From contig JBITNC010000001.1 of the NCBI GenBank assembly GCA_050084985.1, positions 84,196,001 through 84,260,000 on the forward strand: DNA of 64,000 nucleotides, written 5' to 3'. This document shows, one piece after another, positions 35,841 through 48,219 of this stretch. Origin of the DNA: Nageia nagi. Taxonomy: Eukaryota > Pinophyta. Position numbers and translations under genes: made by a program. Every line of letters begins with the position of its first letter. Positions within the stretch are counted from its first letter, which is position 1. Below the pieces are notes generated by a model, which saw only the letters and a list, made by a program, of their open reading frames with translations, made no database searches and was not told where the DNA came from.

Positions 35841-36584
35841 TGTTAACACCTAAAAAGAAATTTTAATTTAATTAAAATACCTCTTTTAGGTATTTGTAAT
35901 AATATATTTATTTTATTAATGTATTACTCTTATCATTGTGCACACTCATCTACCTTTTTTATTTTGTGATAACAACTCAATATAGAGATAAGTCCAAGAA
36001 GAAATCTTGGCCCATGTGCACCATAAGCCTATGGAGGAGCCTTGAAACTAGACCTACTATCTATAAAGTGGAAGGATTGTGCATGAGAAATAATGACATG
36101 ATCAAGAATCCTTGATAGGTGGTAATATACTTGTATCATTCTTGACCAATATTTCTCAACACCACCTATCATATCTAAATTTTGTTATACATTAAGTTTT
36201 ACATTCCTATAATCTTTTGAACTTATTACATGTGATATTTTGAGCTTCAAAGAGACATTGATGACATCAAGTGAAAGGGAAAGGCAATCTGATATGGCAA
36301 CTAGGTGAATCCATTATGATCCTAACATTGGGTTAAGGATGGCTTGGGGGATATGTTAATCAGAGAAGTTCATCATTTATCATCTTTGATCCAAATATCA
36401 CCTTCATTCAACATGGTAGGTAAAGCACAAGTTTGTATCTTTCATTAATCTATGTTTGATATGTCAAGGTTAATTAGGATCATTATCATCATTCATGTTA
36501 TTATTATTTATTATTATTTCATGTTATCTGATTAAATTGAATATATTCAATAATCATAAATAATTACTATTATGTTTATAACCA
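35841..36584 (+). repeat. Element B 5' LTR
   Basis: 744 bp, starting TGTTAACACC and ending ATAACCA, homologous to 59,540-60,285. Sequence after it (TTTGTAAACCC) occupies the PBS position and resembles TTTGGTGAACC after element C's LTR. Confidence 0.85.
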
Positions 36585-36639
36585 TTTGTAAACCCAATTT
36601 TATTTGATCCTTCACTAGTTGCACCAAAACCCCTAAGGT

Positions 36640-37440
36640 TTTTGAATAGGAATGATATTGTATTTTCAAGTATTTCAAAAATGGAACCAACTAAGTTTCT
36701 TATCATGGTCACTAATTTTAATGATGCAACTAAGGCTAATATAAAAAATATTCTTTATATGAATGATGATATAAGTGAGGGATCTAATATTTGTGGTAAT
36801 AATATATTAGTTGGAATCCATTCTACTAGATCTAGGGATTCAAGTCCATTATGTGATGCAATTTGCAATGCTAAGACATAAGATATCCAAGTAGAATATA
36901 TACTTGATTCATATTCAGATATTTAAGGGGATCCCATAAATCACATCAAGTCTTTCGAAATGAAATTTGAGTTAAAGTTTAGAGTGGATGATAATTTGAT
37001 GATAAAATATTTCCCAACTACATTTGGGGATGATGCTCTAACTTGGTACTTTTCTTTGCCTAATAAATCCATCAATTGTTATACATAACTCATTTTAGAA
37101 TTTTATGTGCATTTCAAATATCATACTCCTAAACAAGTCATAGTTTCAAATTTATTAAGTGTTATACAAGGACCAAATGAAAGATTTGATAAATTTGCAT
37201 AAAGATTTCAAAATATATAAATAATGATACAAGAGCCATTATATGAATCACATGTCACATCTATGTTTATTCATAACATCCATATTGTGTTAAAATTCAT
37301 AGCTTTGGGTTATAGAACACTTCCATTCACCAAGATTGCGCATAGGATAACATAGAAGGAAAAGTGTTTGGTTGCTATGGAAAAATTTAAGGAGATAAAA
37401 AGAGAAGGATATAAAAAAATAAGATAAATACATTCATGCT
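36640..37440 (+). pseudogene. Element B gag
   Basis: An open start at 36,642-36,881 (EPTKFLIMVTNFNDATKANI) is followed by the capsid-like block around 36,930-37,230: HIKSFEMKFELKFRVDDNLM, FGDDALTWYFSLPNKSI, FYVHFKYHTPKQ and GPNERFDKFA. This matches the retrotransposon gag pattern (...AxxWYxxLPxxSI...F...F...). Five or more in-frame stops occur, mostly TAA/TAG where Gln is expected. It lies directly after the LTR/PBS. Confidence 0.78.
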
Positions 37441-38114
37441 ATTGAGGAACCTCAAACTAAAGAGCAAAAAAAATTCAAGATAAGCAAAATTTTAAGAAAA
37501 ATACAAGGTTGCCTTTAGCTCCTGCAGTTATGTTTAGAGATTGCTTGTAAAAGGCATTGATACTATTTTATATAAAATAAGAACTAGATCCCAATGATGA
37601 TAAAATTAGTTGGTATAATGAAGGGGAATTTTATGAATATCACAAAGTCAAAGGCCATTAAATAAATGCTTGCATGATCTTATGGAAGGCACTAACAAAA
37701 TTGCTCGATGATGGAAAAATTTAGTATGAAATACATGCAATCAAGTCTAAAGGAGAAAAACCTCTAACAACCAACATCATTTTTATGAGAAAAAGTGCAC
37801 TATCAATAGGATAGGAAGGCCTAAAGGGAGTGTACACCAGTTAAGGGTAGAAAAAATGGAGGGTCCATATAATTTAGATGTAAAATAACTCCTATAACAA
37901 CTAAAGCTAACACATGCAAAGATAAGTATTTTTGATATTTTGTAATTATCTACAGACCATATGAATGCTTTATTTGATGTATTAAAAAATAATGAAGTAG
38001 ATGTGGATATACCTATTGCAAATTTAATAGAATTAGTAACTAACCATGATAGAAACTTAACTTTGTTACATGGTTTATTTTCAAGATAGTCAATTACCTA
38101 GTGAAGATGTCATA
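37441..38114 (+). pseudogene. Element B gag-protease region
   Basis: Degraded coding sequence continuing from gag, with short pieces such as WYNEGEFYEYHKVKGH (about 37,610-37,660), which resembles the Cys/His region following gag core in Tat elements but has lost its cysteines. Stops are frequent. Confidence 0.5.
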
Positions 38115-39030
38115 TAAATGATCTTAGGACTACAGATCCATGTAAACATTGATGGTGTTCCTATTAAAAAAGTATTGGTTTATAATGGTTCTAATGTCAA
38201 TGTTTATTCAATTAATTTGTTACAAAAGTGTTTTCCTTCTATTTATTAACTATGAAAAGAACTACTATTAGCATAAAATACTTTGATAATACTAAAAAGG
38301 AATGCATTGCTTATATTAATACACATATTAAAGTAAGAGGTAAGTTTGAAAAATAAAATGTTTATATTTTTTAAGTAAATTTTCCATATAATTGGTTTCT
38401 TGGTAGAATTTGAATCCAAAAACTTAGAGCTACCACTTCTACCCTTCATTGATTAATTAAATTTATGTACAAAGGTAAGATAATTACTATATATATAGAA
38501 GAAAATGTAACAAATTTGTGCCAAGAAGCTCAACATTTTTTTATCCCTTATGATTTAGTTGATGATGAAGAGGGAGTAGCAAATCCTTTCAAAGAGGTTG
38601 TTTTGCAAGAAGTAAGCATGGGTGCATATCGAATTCTTAATGTTAATATATAGCACAATTTCAAGGAATTAGCATAACCCCTATCTATAATTGAAACTCA
38701 ATGATGTCTCTCATATGAGGATAATTCTGAGCACAACCATCCCATTCTTGAGAAATCATAAGATCCTATTTTAGATGTTAGTATTCTTTATTAAGGATAG
38801 AAAGAAAAAATCTTATAAGATCATGAAGATAATGCTTTTATTTCTAAAACTTCATCAAGACAAGTAACTATGCATTTCAATAGTATTGATTCTACATTTG
38901 AAATAAATATATGTATAAATATCAATATGGTGGTAAAGAACTAGGTGAGGATGAGCAAGGTATTATAAAGCCATTTTGAATAAAGGCTAATTCAAGAGAA
39001 CATTCGGTACTAGGTTTGAAGCTTCAATCT
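38115..39030 (+). pseudogene. Element B aspartic protease and pol linker
   Basis: About 38,130-38,250 reads IHVNIDGVPIKKVLVYNGSN then VNVYSINLLQK. The YNGSNVN stretch stands where Tat proteases carry D-x-G-S-S-x-N, so the catalytic Asp is lost. The linker at 38,465-38,653 (KIITIYIEENVTNLCQEAQH, then PFKEVVLQEVSMGAYR) is the segment normally found between protease and RT. Similarity fades at about 39,030-39,080, where foreign sequence assigned to element D begins. Confidence 0.7.
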
Positions 39031-39109
39031 CTATTGACTATCGATACAAGTGAGCAAGGTACTTATCATGACATATTCAATGTGTGGTTACATTGTAACA
39101 TGATGAATG

Positions 39110-39600
39110 GTTACCTCTTTCACTTAACTTATTTCTAATCACTTAAGATCGCATAAAGCGCAAAAGTGAGAGCATACTTTGTCAAGTGAAAGTACTTAAT
39201 GTATTCGAATTCTCCCAATTCATTAACTTTTTTAATATGATTTATACTACCCGAAAACCTGATTTATTTACCTTAGGTTCATTTCAAATTAAGTGTGATT
39301 CATTTACTCCTTCAAAACATATTAAATGTAGTAAATTAACTCCTCTTACTAGTCACATATCCCTTCGACCTCCAATGGAGTGGTAAGGGTAGACTTGGTA
39401 AGAGGTGATTATATGTAGATAAATTAACCAAATTAATGATAATGTGAATATAAAAGAAAAGAATAATTAATTACCCCTTCTTATCAAGTCTATTCTGATC
39501 ACCTTATATTGCACGAAGCGCAAAGGGAGAGAATAATTAGACAAGATAAAAAGTATTTAATGTATACGTACCCTATACCCAAAACATGAAAAATAAATAC
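39110..39600 (-). repeat. Two-copy 360-bp direct repeat in element D leader
   Basis: A block with aagcgcaaa, then gagag and a caag-rich stretch followed by acttaatgta or atttaatgta, occurs at 39,158 and again 360 bp on at 39,518. It lies in the leader downstream of the PBS of element D. Confidence 0.55.
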
Positions 39601-39979
39601 ATAACATTATACATAAAATAAATTAATAAAAAATGCATTTAACTTTTTCACTACCCATTTCCTAAATGCACTCTAAGCAAAGAGATCACACATAGTTTTA
39701 CTGACTGTCATTTTAAATATATAATTACACTTACTGTATATAGGTCAGATTATAAAACATACCAGTTTTTCAAAGATCGTTGATTATTTCACAACAATCG
39801 TTGCTGACTATAGTACGATCGTCGACGATCTGGAGAACATAGCAAACAAAACAAATCAATAGATCAAACAGAGTAAGTTAGTATGTAATTCCACAAGATG
39901 CAAACAGATTTAAAAATAAAACCAAAAACAATATGCAATTGATACTTTTTTTTTCTTCAATTTTTTGGAATGCATGCAA

Positions 39980-40000
39980 GGGGCCCTCCTTCTAGCGCCA
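39980..40000 (-). other. Element D primer-binding site
   Basis: Minus strand TGGCGCTAGAAGGAGGGCCC lies three bases inside the LTR end (...ATACACA, ATC, TGGCGC). The TGGCGC...AGGAGGG form is common among plant Ty3/gypsy elements. Confidence 0.8.
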
Positions 40001-40003
40001 GAT

Positions 40004-42185
40004 TGTGTATATCAAATTATGAACCTAAAATGCAATTTAGATAGATAAATCATTCAATATAATTAATCATGAACATATTCGATAATACACATCAATAATA
40101 ATAAGGATATTATATTCTAAAGTATTTGAATACAAAAAGTGAATTTTTATTGATCTGTTTTAATCAGCATCGATAGTGATCATTGTAGATTGGTAACAAT
40201 TAGTGCGGATCGGTAATGATTGAAGTGAGACTGCATTCTCTATGCCATCATTGTGTTCGTTGTAAATCTTTGGCCTTTGTTATCGATCTGGTGAATCATC
40301 ATCGACCGATCTTTGAATCATCGATTATCAGCTCTGTATGCACTGGAGTAATCTTCACAGAATTTTGAAGTGTTTTTGTCTATTCCTTGTTGTTCTTTTT
40401 CATGCTTACTTCCATCGTTCTTTTCCTGTATTGACCCTGCACACAGAAAATGAATGAAGCATCAAAAGCATACCTGTTCATACATATTAATCAACAAATG
40501 AATAACATAATATGGAAATATAATTGATATGAGATTTGCTATTAATCAAGCTTACAACCTTTTGCTAATAATCTCCTAATTTGATTTCGGTAGAGCTTCG
40601 CTACAGTAAGATTGGGTCCCTTTGTTCACATACAAAGCTTCCATTTTTAAGCTTCAAGGTTTGTTATTCATTTGTGTTGGCGTTACAAGATTCCAGGTAA
40701 CCTCTCGAACTAAATTTTGAACTGTTGTTGCCTTCCATTTGTATCCATGATTGCAAATTGTATGTACTAGGCTATTCTAGGCTTAGATTTGTTTGTTATT
40801 TAATTATTCATGGATCGTCACCGATTTTTTAGCGATTATATATTAACATTAGAATGGTCGCTCTATGGTCATTTTTTAATGACAAGGGTCGTAAGACCAC
40901 TTGTTTTATATATGTTCGAAAAGATTGATCTGATAATATAATAAATTCTTTATTGAAGCCCTGGTGTACTTTACTTACAATCATGAGTTCATTTTAAGAT
41001 TCTCAGGAGTTTTTTTAGAGCAAACAAAATAGGCCGAAGTCAGTAGATAAAAGCATTCCAGAATGAAATGATGATGTCATAGAGGATAAGATAGTCGCAT
41101 TTTGGTAAAGTCTGGGTTTCGGAGATGATGAGGTTAGCGTGGGTGAGTAAAAAGGCCGAAGCCTGTAAATTAAGTGTTCCAAAAGGAAATGATAAAGCTC
41201 AGTTGTGGAAAAGCTTGGGTTCCAGAGATGATGAGGTCAGCAAAGAGTGACCAAATAGCCGAAGTTGGTGAGTAGAGCATTCTGGAAGGAAATGATAAAG
41301 CTCAGTTGTAGAAAAGCCCAAGTTATGGAGATGATGAGGTTAGCAAAGAGTGACCAAATAGCCAAAGCCGGTAAGTAGAGCATTCCAGAAGTATGAAGAT
41401 GATGTCACAAGGAAATAATGTTCACATTTTTGAATGAAACTGGGTCCCAGAAGTGATGAGGTCATCAAGGAATGATCAAATAGCCGAAGTCGGTAAGTAG
41501 AGTATTCTGGAAGTATGAGGATGACATCACGGGGAGAACAATGTTCACATTTTTGAATGAAATTGGGTCCCAAAAGTGATGAGGTCATCAAGGAATGATC
41601 AAATAGCCAAAGCTGATAAGTAAAGCATTCTGAAAGTATGAAGATGATGTCATTGGGAGAATAATGTTCACATTTTTGAATGAAACCGGGTCCCAAAAAT
41701 GATGAGGTCATCAAGGAATGATCAAATAGCTAGAGCCGGTAAGTAGAGCATTCTGGAAGTATGAGGATGACATCATGGGGAGAATAATGTTCACATTTTT
41801 GAGTGAAATTGGGTCCTGAAAATGATGAGGTCATCAAGGAATGACCAAATAGCTAGAGCCGATAAGTGGAGCATTCTGGAATGTAAAGATGAGGCCAGCG
41901 AGAGATCAGATCATAGTTATCAAGAAGTTGTATCATCTGTAATCTACCCCATTTTATTTCCTTTCCTATTATTTTTTCTACACCCCATAGATAAAGAATC
42001 GACTTCTTTGAAGATCAGACTATTCCCCTTGTCTGTTCTTGATTTACTTTGGTTAAGATTGTTCACGGCGTATATATTACACAATCTTAATCAACAATTA
42101 TTTTAATGTGATATATATTAGAAAAATACTTGTTTTATTTATTTATTTATTAAATTAAAAATAGGGTTTATTTTAAGTGTCTACA
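40004..42185 (-). repeat. Element D 5' LTR
   Basis: 2,182 bp. On the minus strand it starts TGTAGACACTTAAAATAAAC at 42,185 and ends GATATACACA at 40,004. Termini are TG...CA. It contains the minisatellite at 41,024-41,890. Right flank is ATACC; no left partner was found because that end is missing. Confidence 0.75.
41024..41890. repeat. Minisatellite of 103- and 123-bp units in element D LTR
   Basis: The anchor gatgaggt recurs at 41,127, 41,230, 41,333, 41,455, 41,578, 41,701 and 41,824: two spacings of 103, one of 122, then three of 123. The longer unit has an extra ~20 bp (aatgttcacatttttgaatg region). Because 123 is divisible by three, the array creates a 124-codon repetitive minus-strand frame that I do not take as a gene. 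Confidence 0.92.
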
Positions 42186-43020
42186 ATACCATATACTAGT
42201 AGAAGAATTATTTGATGTGTTTTCTTGGTCTTATTTTGATATGCCTCATCTTGATCATGATTTTGTCACTTATAGTTTAGTTTTCAATGATAAAGCTAAA
42301 TTGTTACAACCCCTAGGAAAATGCATCCTAAAATAACTTTAACAATTAAGGAAGAAATAGAAAAATACCTTATTATTGATTTTATTATTCCTATTGATTA
42401 TTCTCTATGGATTTCTAACATTTTTCTTGTAGCTAAGCCTAATGGTGAGATAAGATATACATATTTCATAGATATAAATAAGGCATGCCTAAAAGATGCA
42501 TTTCCTCTCCCTAATATTCATATAAGTGTATATTCTACACTAGACCATGAAATTTTGTCTTTTATAGATGGTTTTTTTGTTACAATCAAATAAGGATTAA
42601 CAAGGAGTATCAATATAAGAAAACGTTTGTTACTCCTTGGGGCACATTTTGTTGGCTGGTCATACCTTTTATAATGAAAAATGTGGGGGCTACTTATCAA
42701 ATAGCTATGGTAAGTATGTTTCATGATATGATTCATGATTAAGTAGAGATTTATATTGATGTTTTTATTTCTAAATATGGAATAAAACATGATCATATTT
42801 TAAGTTTAAGGAAAACTTTTCAATGGATGAGAAAATTTAAGTTGAAAATGAAACATTAGAAATATGCATCTAGAGTTTCCTTGGGTAAGTTACTTATTTT
42901 ATTATTTCAAGAAGAGGAATTGAGGTGGATCATAAGAAATTTTTTTCTATTATTGATATGCCTTCACCTCAAAATTTGGAATATTTTACAAGTATCCAAG
43001 GTAATATTCAAGTTGTAAGA
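42186..43020 (+). pseudogene. Element B reverse transcriptase
   Basis: The lead-in is VEELFDVFSWSYFDMPHLDH with frame changes, then KMHPKITLTIKEEIEKYLII (42,321 on), SLWISNIFLVAKPNGEIRY, FIDINKACLKDAFPLPNI, YQYKKTFVTPWGTFCWLVIP, KNVGATYQIAMVSMFHDMIH and EIYIDVFISKYG, followed by RKFKLKM. The order and words are those of Tat-group RT. The catalytic YVDD is YIDV, so one aspartate is lost. A frameshift near 42,590 and several stops occur. Confidence 0.9.
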
Positions 43021-43600
43021 AGATTTATTACATAACTAGCTAATATGGTAGCCCCATTTTCTCATTTATTGAAGAAAGGTGATAATTTTATTTTGGATGA
43101 AAAATATCAAAAAGCTTTAGAAAACATAAAGAGGTACCTTAACAATGCTCCTATTTTAGAATATTATGATTTTGAAAGGAATTTATTACTTTATATTTCT
43201 ACAACATTAAATTCATTGGGGGCAATGTTAGCTTAAAAAGATGATGAAGGCAAAGAAAGAACAATTTATTACATTAGAAAGAACTTGATTGATTGATTAT
43301 GAGATAAGATACTATATGCTTGGAAATATAATATGTATTATTTCTCAAGTTGATCCTTTGAGATACTTAATGTCAAAACCTTATTTGTCTAGTAGAGCTA
43401 CAAAATGGATAATATTTCATTAAGAATTTGATTTAGAATTTGATTTAGAATTTGTAACTCAAAAATCCATTAAGGCAAGGGATATTGCATATTTCATCAT
43501 AATAATTCAAGAAATAAAAATGATTTGGTTCAAGAAGAGTTTCTTGATGAGGTAGGTGAAAATCCTTTAGATAAACCCAATGATGTAGCCTAGCCCAAGC
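43021..43600 (+). pseudogene. Element B RNase H
   Basis: 43,045-43,236 reads MVAPFSHLLKKGDNFILDEK, YQKALENIKRYLNNAPILEY and LLLYISTTLNSLGAMLA, the RT thumb-to-RNase H transition. Past a stop KDDEGKERTIYYIRKN follows, and later LEFVTQKSIKARDIAYFI, the RNase H tail. It is broken by stops and short deletions around 43,290-43,340. Confidence 0.82.
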
Positions 43601-43639
43601 ATCATCGCTCTATTATAGAGATTCAGTACCTTTAGATTT

Positions 43640-44060
43640 TTTGTAGGATTTTATAAAAAATAGTGAATGGATTTTATTTTTCTATACTTTTAAGTGTAGT
43701 CATAGAGTTTGGGTAGGAATTATATTTATTAATAAACATGGTGATGTTATTCCTATGTCTTATCAATTGATTTTTGATTATACTAACAATATGGTTGAGT
43801 ATGAAGCTTTGATCTTAATTCTTAAAGAATCCATACTTCTAAAGGCACAACAAATTAAGATAATTGGTGATTCACAATTGGTAGTAAAATAAGTTAGTGA
43901 TATCTACAACACTAAAGATGCAAATTTTCTACCATATTATGAAATAGTAATAGACCTTGTCATGTATTTTGATGATTATCATATTAAAATTATTACAAGA
44001 GATAACAATAGGTATGTTGATATTATGGATGGTGCTTCTTCCCTTTATCCTATTAATATT
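43640..44060 (+). pseudogene. Element B archaeal-type (plant-type) RNase H, downstream of RNase H
   Basis: The frame from about 43,662 reads WILFFYTFKCSHRVWVGIIF, MSYQLIFDYTNNMVEYEALI and IKIIGDSQLVVK, then a stop, then YYEIVIDLVMYFDDYHIKII and DNNRYVDIMDGA. This is the Tat extra RNase H: E in VEYEAL, D in GDSQL and D in YVDIM persist, while the first Asp (expected in FFDGS) is changed. It stands in the usual place between RNase H and integrase, in contrast to element A. Confidence 0.85.
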
Positions 44061-44279
44061 GAAGATGAAGAAACAATTCTTACAATTAAAAATTTAAGTA
44101 GACCTTCTCATGCTTATGTTGTTACGGATCTCATTGAATATCATTGCTTTTCTTCTACTTGTCTTGATGGAAAATGTATATGATTGGTATAAGGAGGTTT
44201 TTTCCTATTTAAAAGTTGGAGTACTTATTATTAATTTTGATTATAATGCAAGGATTAGGCTTTAAAAATTAGCTACCAA

Positions 44280-45420
44280 ATTTATTATCATTGGTGATTT
44301 TCTATATATAAGGTATTTTGATGCTACTCTTCTTAGATGTTTAATGATACATGAAATAGAAATGGATCTTTATCAAGCCCATGATTATGAATGGAGTGGA
44401 AATTTTATTTCTAAATTCATTTATAAAATATTATAACTTATACTAGGTTACTATTGGTATACTATGCTTGAACATTATGAATTGCATATCAAGAAATATG
44501 AAAAAATATCAAAAGAATGTTAAACTTTAACATTCACCATCTCATGAATTACACTCTATTGTTTCTCCTTGGCCTTTTTTCAATTTGGAAACTTGAAATA
44601 TTTTAAAAAGACTAACCCTATTTCTAGAGATGAACATAAGTTTATCATCATAACCACAAAAGTTTTTACAATGTGGGTGGAGGCTATTCTTATGAAATCA
44701 GCTAAAGGACGTAATATTATTGAATTTCTTATTAAATATATCATTTTTTAGATATGATGTATCTTTTAAATTATTTATGGGTAATGTTACAAGCATTAAA
44801 GGTAATGAAGTTAAAGAGTTTTGTAATAAATATCATATTGAAAGAAAGTTTTCTACCCCTTATTATCCTCAAGTTAGTGGTCAAGCAAAAGCCTCTAACA
44901 AATTCATAAAAAGTATCTTGTCCAAAACTATTGAAAAACATGGTAAATATCAACATGACCAATTACCTTATGCTTTGTGGGCTTATAGAAAAAGTATAAG
45001 GAAAATTGTTGGTGAGAATCCTTTCTCTTTAATATATGATGATGAAGTCATTGTTCCCCTACAACTAAAGATCCCATCATTGCATATGAATTTACATGGT
45101 TTAATTTCTAATGAAATTAAAAGGAAAGTAATATTAGTACAACTAGAGGCCCTACATGAGAAAAGAATAAATGCCTTGGAACACCTAAGGGTATACCACT
45201 CTAGAATCAAAAGAGCATATAGCCAAAAGATTAAGTCAAAATAATTCAAGGTAGGGGAACTTCTTTTAAAGCAAAATCTTGCAAATACAAAAGCACTAAA
45301 AATGAAAATAAGGGAAAATTTGAAGCCAACTAGATCAATCGTTATATTATCATTACAAATTATGAAAAAGGGGCATATAAATTTTCCAGTATTGAAGGTA
45401 AATAAGAAAGAAATTCAATA
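44280..45420 (+). pseudogene. Element B integrase
   Basis: Zinc-binding remnants are DATLLRCLMIHEIEMDLYQA and GYYWYTMLEHYELHIKKYEK (44,310-44,510). Core pieces are DEHKFIITTKVFTMWVEAI (44,569-44,751) and a 174-codon open block at 44,720-45,244: NEVKEFCNKYHIERKFSTPY, YPQVSGQAKASNKFIKSILS, YALWAYRKSIRKIVGENPFS. The catalytic Glu of the D,D,35E triad (GQAEA in active relatives) is Lys here, and the second Asp region reads LFMGN. After the stop, KVGELLLKQNLANTKALK is the C-terminal motif. Inactive. Confidence 0.88.
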
Positions 45421-45797
45421 AATATCTTGCATTTCAAATGATTTTATATTTTATCTTTTTCACATTAGATATGTCTTTGCCATTTCTTGTACCTAAATTT
45501 GCAAAGAAATTAAAGTGTGATCCTATACAAATTGTTGTGTTCTAAGAAAAACTACTGATCTAGTAAAATAAAATTCAATCATTTTTATCAAATATGCTTC
45601 TCTATAATGGTAAGTAATGAAAAATGTAAATAATTACTTACTTTTATGTACATGATTATCATGCAATGTTTATTCATGCTTATCATATGATGTTTATCAT
45701 ACCTTGTTTTTAAATTATAAAATGTTTAACATATCCTATGCTTCTCATATCATTTTTTATATCACTCTTCTCATTGGTCTCTCTATAAGGGAGAGGA
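45421..45797 (+). other. Element B 3' non-coding region
   Basis: AT-rich tail after integrase with no ORF. It continues after the element C insertion at 59,107-59,539. Confidence 0.6.
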
Positions 45798-47892
45798 ATT
45801 ATTATCAAAGGCTTCTCAATAAAGGAGAGGCATGCTTATCAAAACCCATGGCAACATGATGGCTTATGGGGGTTATGTTGAACACTTTACTACACTCTAG
45901 GTGTAGATGCCTCAAAATGAACCTTTATGTATTTAATAAATCATTTTAATCCCTTACCAATGTATTCTTTAAAAAGGGATTTAAAATGTATAAAAGAGGT
46001 GTAGGGCATATATTTGACCCTTATGGATTATACAAGGGGTCAAATCCTATAATAGAAGCATCCCTATATAAAAACATTAAATACATACAAAGATAGAGGA
46101 TGGGATTATCATCATGATAAGACTAGACAAGAGGTAGATTACAAAAGATCCAAGGCTTCTATCAACTGAATATTGAATAGAGAATCAAGGACTTGAACAT
46201 CATTTGCAAAGAAAACCTTTGCAAGGTATTCTTATCTATAACAAGTGAATCTTTATCTTAAGAATTATCATACTTTCATTATATTGATAAATCATTCATT
46301 TTCTTATCATTTCATCTTTAATTATTATCAAAGGCTTCTCAATAAAGGAGAGGCATGCTTATCAAAACCCATGGCAACATGATGGCTTATGGGGGTTATG
46401 TTGAACACTGTACTACACTCTAGGTGTAGATGCCTCAAAATGAACCTTTATGTATTTAATAAATCATTTTAATCCCTTACCAATGTATTCTTTACAAAGG
46501 GATTTAAAATGTATAAAAGAGGTGTAGGGCATATATTTGACCCTTATGGATTATACAAGGGGTCAAATCCTATAATAGAAGCATCCCTATATAAAAACAT
46601 TAAATACATACAAAGATAGAGGATGGGATTATCATCATGATAAGACTAGACAAGAGGTAGATTACAAAAGATCCAAGGCTTCTATCAACTGAATATTGAA
46701 TAGAGAATCAAGGACTTGAACATCATTTGCAAAGAAAACCTTTGCAAGGTATTCTTATCTATAACAAGTGAATCTCTTATCTTAAGAATTATCATACTTT
46801 CATTATATTGATAAATCATTCATTTTCTTATCATTTCATCTTTAATTATTATCAAAGGCTTCTCAATAAAGGAGAGGCATGCTTATCAAAACCCATGGCA
46901 ACATGATGGCTTATGGGGGTTATGTTGAACACTGTACTACACTCTAGGTGTAGATGCCTCAAAATGAACCTTTATGTATTTAATAAATCATTTTAATCCC
47001 TTACCAATGTATTCTTTACAAAGGGATTTAAAATGTATAAAAGAGGTGTAGGGCATATATTTGACCCTTATGGATTATACAAGGGATCAAATCCTATAAT
47101 AGAAGCATCCCTATATAAAAACATTAAATACATACAAAGATAGAGGATGGGATTATCATCATGATAAGACTAGACAAGAGGTAGATTACAAAAGATCCAA
47201 GGCTTCTATCAACTGAATATTGAATAGAGAATCAAGGACTTGAACATCATTTGCAAAGAAAACCTTTGCAAGGTATTCTTATCTATAACAAGTGAATCTC
47301 TTATCTTAAGAATTATCATACTTTCATTATATTGATAAATCATTCATTTTCTTATCATTTCATCTTTAATTATTATCAAAGGCTTCTCAATAAAGGAGAG
47401 GCATGCTTATCAAAACCCATGGCAACATGATGGCTTATGGGGGTTATGTTGAACACTTTACTACACTCTAGGTGTAGATGCCTCAAAATGAACCTTTATG
47501 TATTTAATAAATCATTTTAATCCCTTACCAATGTATTCTTTAAAAAGGGATTTAAAATGTATAAAAGAGGTGTAGGGCATATATTTGACCCTTATGGATT
47601 ATACAAGGGGTCAAATCCTATAATAGAAGCATCCCTATATAAAAACATTAAATACATACAAAGATAGAGGATGGGATTATCATCATGATAAGACTAGACA
47701 AGAGGTAGATTACAAAAGATCCAAGGCTTCTATCAACTGAATATTGAATAGAGAATCAAGGACTTGAACATCATTTGCAAAGAAAACCTTTGCAAGGTAT
47801 TCTTATCTATAACAAGTGAATCTCTTATCTTAAGAATTATCATACTTTCATTATATTGATAAATCATTCATTTTCTTATCATTTCATCTTTT
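45798..47892 (+). repeat. Four-copy 524-bp tandem array spanning the B/C junction
   Basis: Units start at 45,798, 46,321, 46,845 and 47,369 (spacings 523, 524, 524). Each unit joins about 104 bp of element B flank, the target duplication CTAGG, and about 420 bp of the start of element C's LTR. The copies differ at only a handful of bases. Copies 1 and 4 share actttact and tttaaaaaggg, while 2 and 3 share actgtact and tttacaaaggg. Copy 4 runs on into the rest of the LTR. Confidence 0.96.
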
Positions 47893-48155
47893 TTGCATCT
47901 TTAATTTGATCATTAACATGATGCCAATGGTGTACTATTACTAGGGTGTCAACACCTCACTAGTGTATATTATATTACTTGTTCTTGATGTATTCCTTTT
48001 CCTTGATTAATTGAATATGCATATTAATGAAATGAATCTATATGCTTAATCATCTATTATCATATTCCTACTTTATGTCAACTAATTAATAGAACAAATA
48101 GTGCATGTATTAATTTCCTTAATTAATTACACCATAACATTATTTAGGGTCTACA
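45902..48155 (+). repeat. Element C 5' LTR, enlarged by tandem duplication
   Basis: 2,254 bp against 682 bp for the 3' LTR. Subtracting three extra 524-bp units gives about 683 bp, so the difference is wholly explained by the array. It starts TGTAGATGCC and ends GGGTCTACA. Confidence 0.92.
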
Positions 48156-48172
48156 TTTGGTGAACCTGACAT
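48156..48172 (+). other. Element C candidate primer-binding site
   Basis: TTTGGTGAACCTGACAT lies directly after the LTR. Position fits; the tRNA cannot be named. Confidence 0.55.
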
Positions 48173-48219
48173 TCTTACAGATCTAGGTCTTCATCTAGGA
48201 AAAATCCTTTTGTAAAGTC

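Larger units (their letters stand above)
39085..42185 (-). mobile_element. Element D fragment: minus-strand LTR element inside B
   Basis: It consists of one LTR (40,004-42,185), a clear PBS (39,980-40,000) and about 0.9 kb of leader, in minus orientation. The other LTR and all coding parts are absent, so it is a truncated insertion or a deletion product. B pol resumes exactly after its right end at 42,186. The left edge is uncertain (39,030-39,110). Confidence 0.7.

Noticed and set aside
41340-41714. 124-codon minus-strand open frame with internal 41-residue repeats
   Set aside because: It is produced by the 123-bp minisatellite, whose period is a multiple of three. No domain, and it lies in an LTR.
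45798-47892. CRISPR-like or rRNA-spacer-like array
   Set aside because: Units are 524 bp with no short repeat-spacer pattern, and they consist of retrotransposon LTR and flank.
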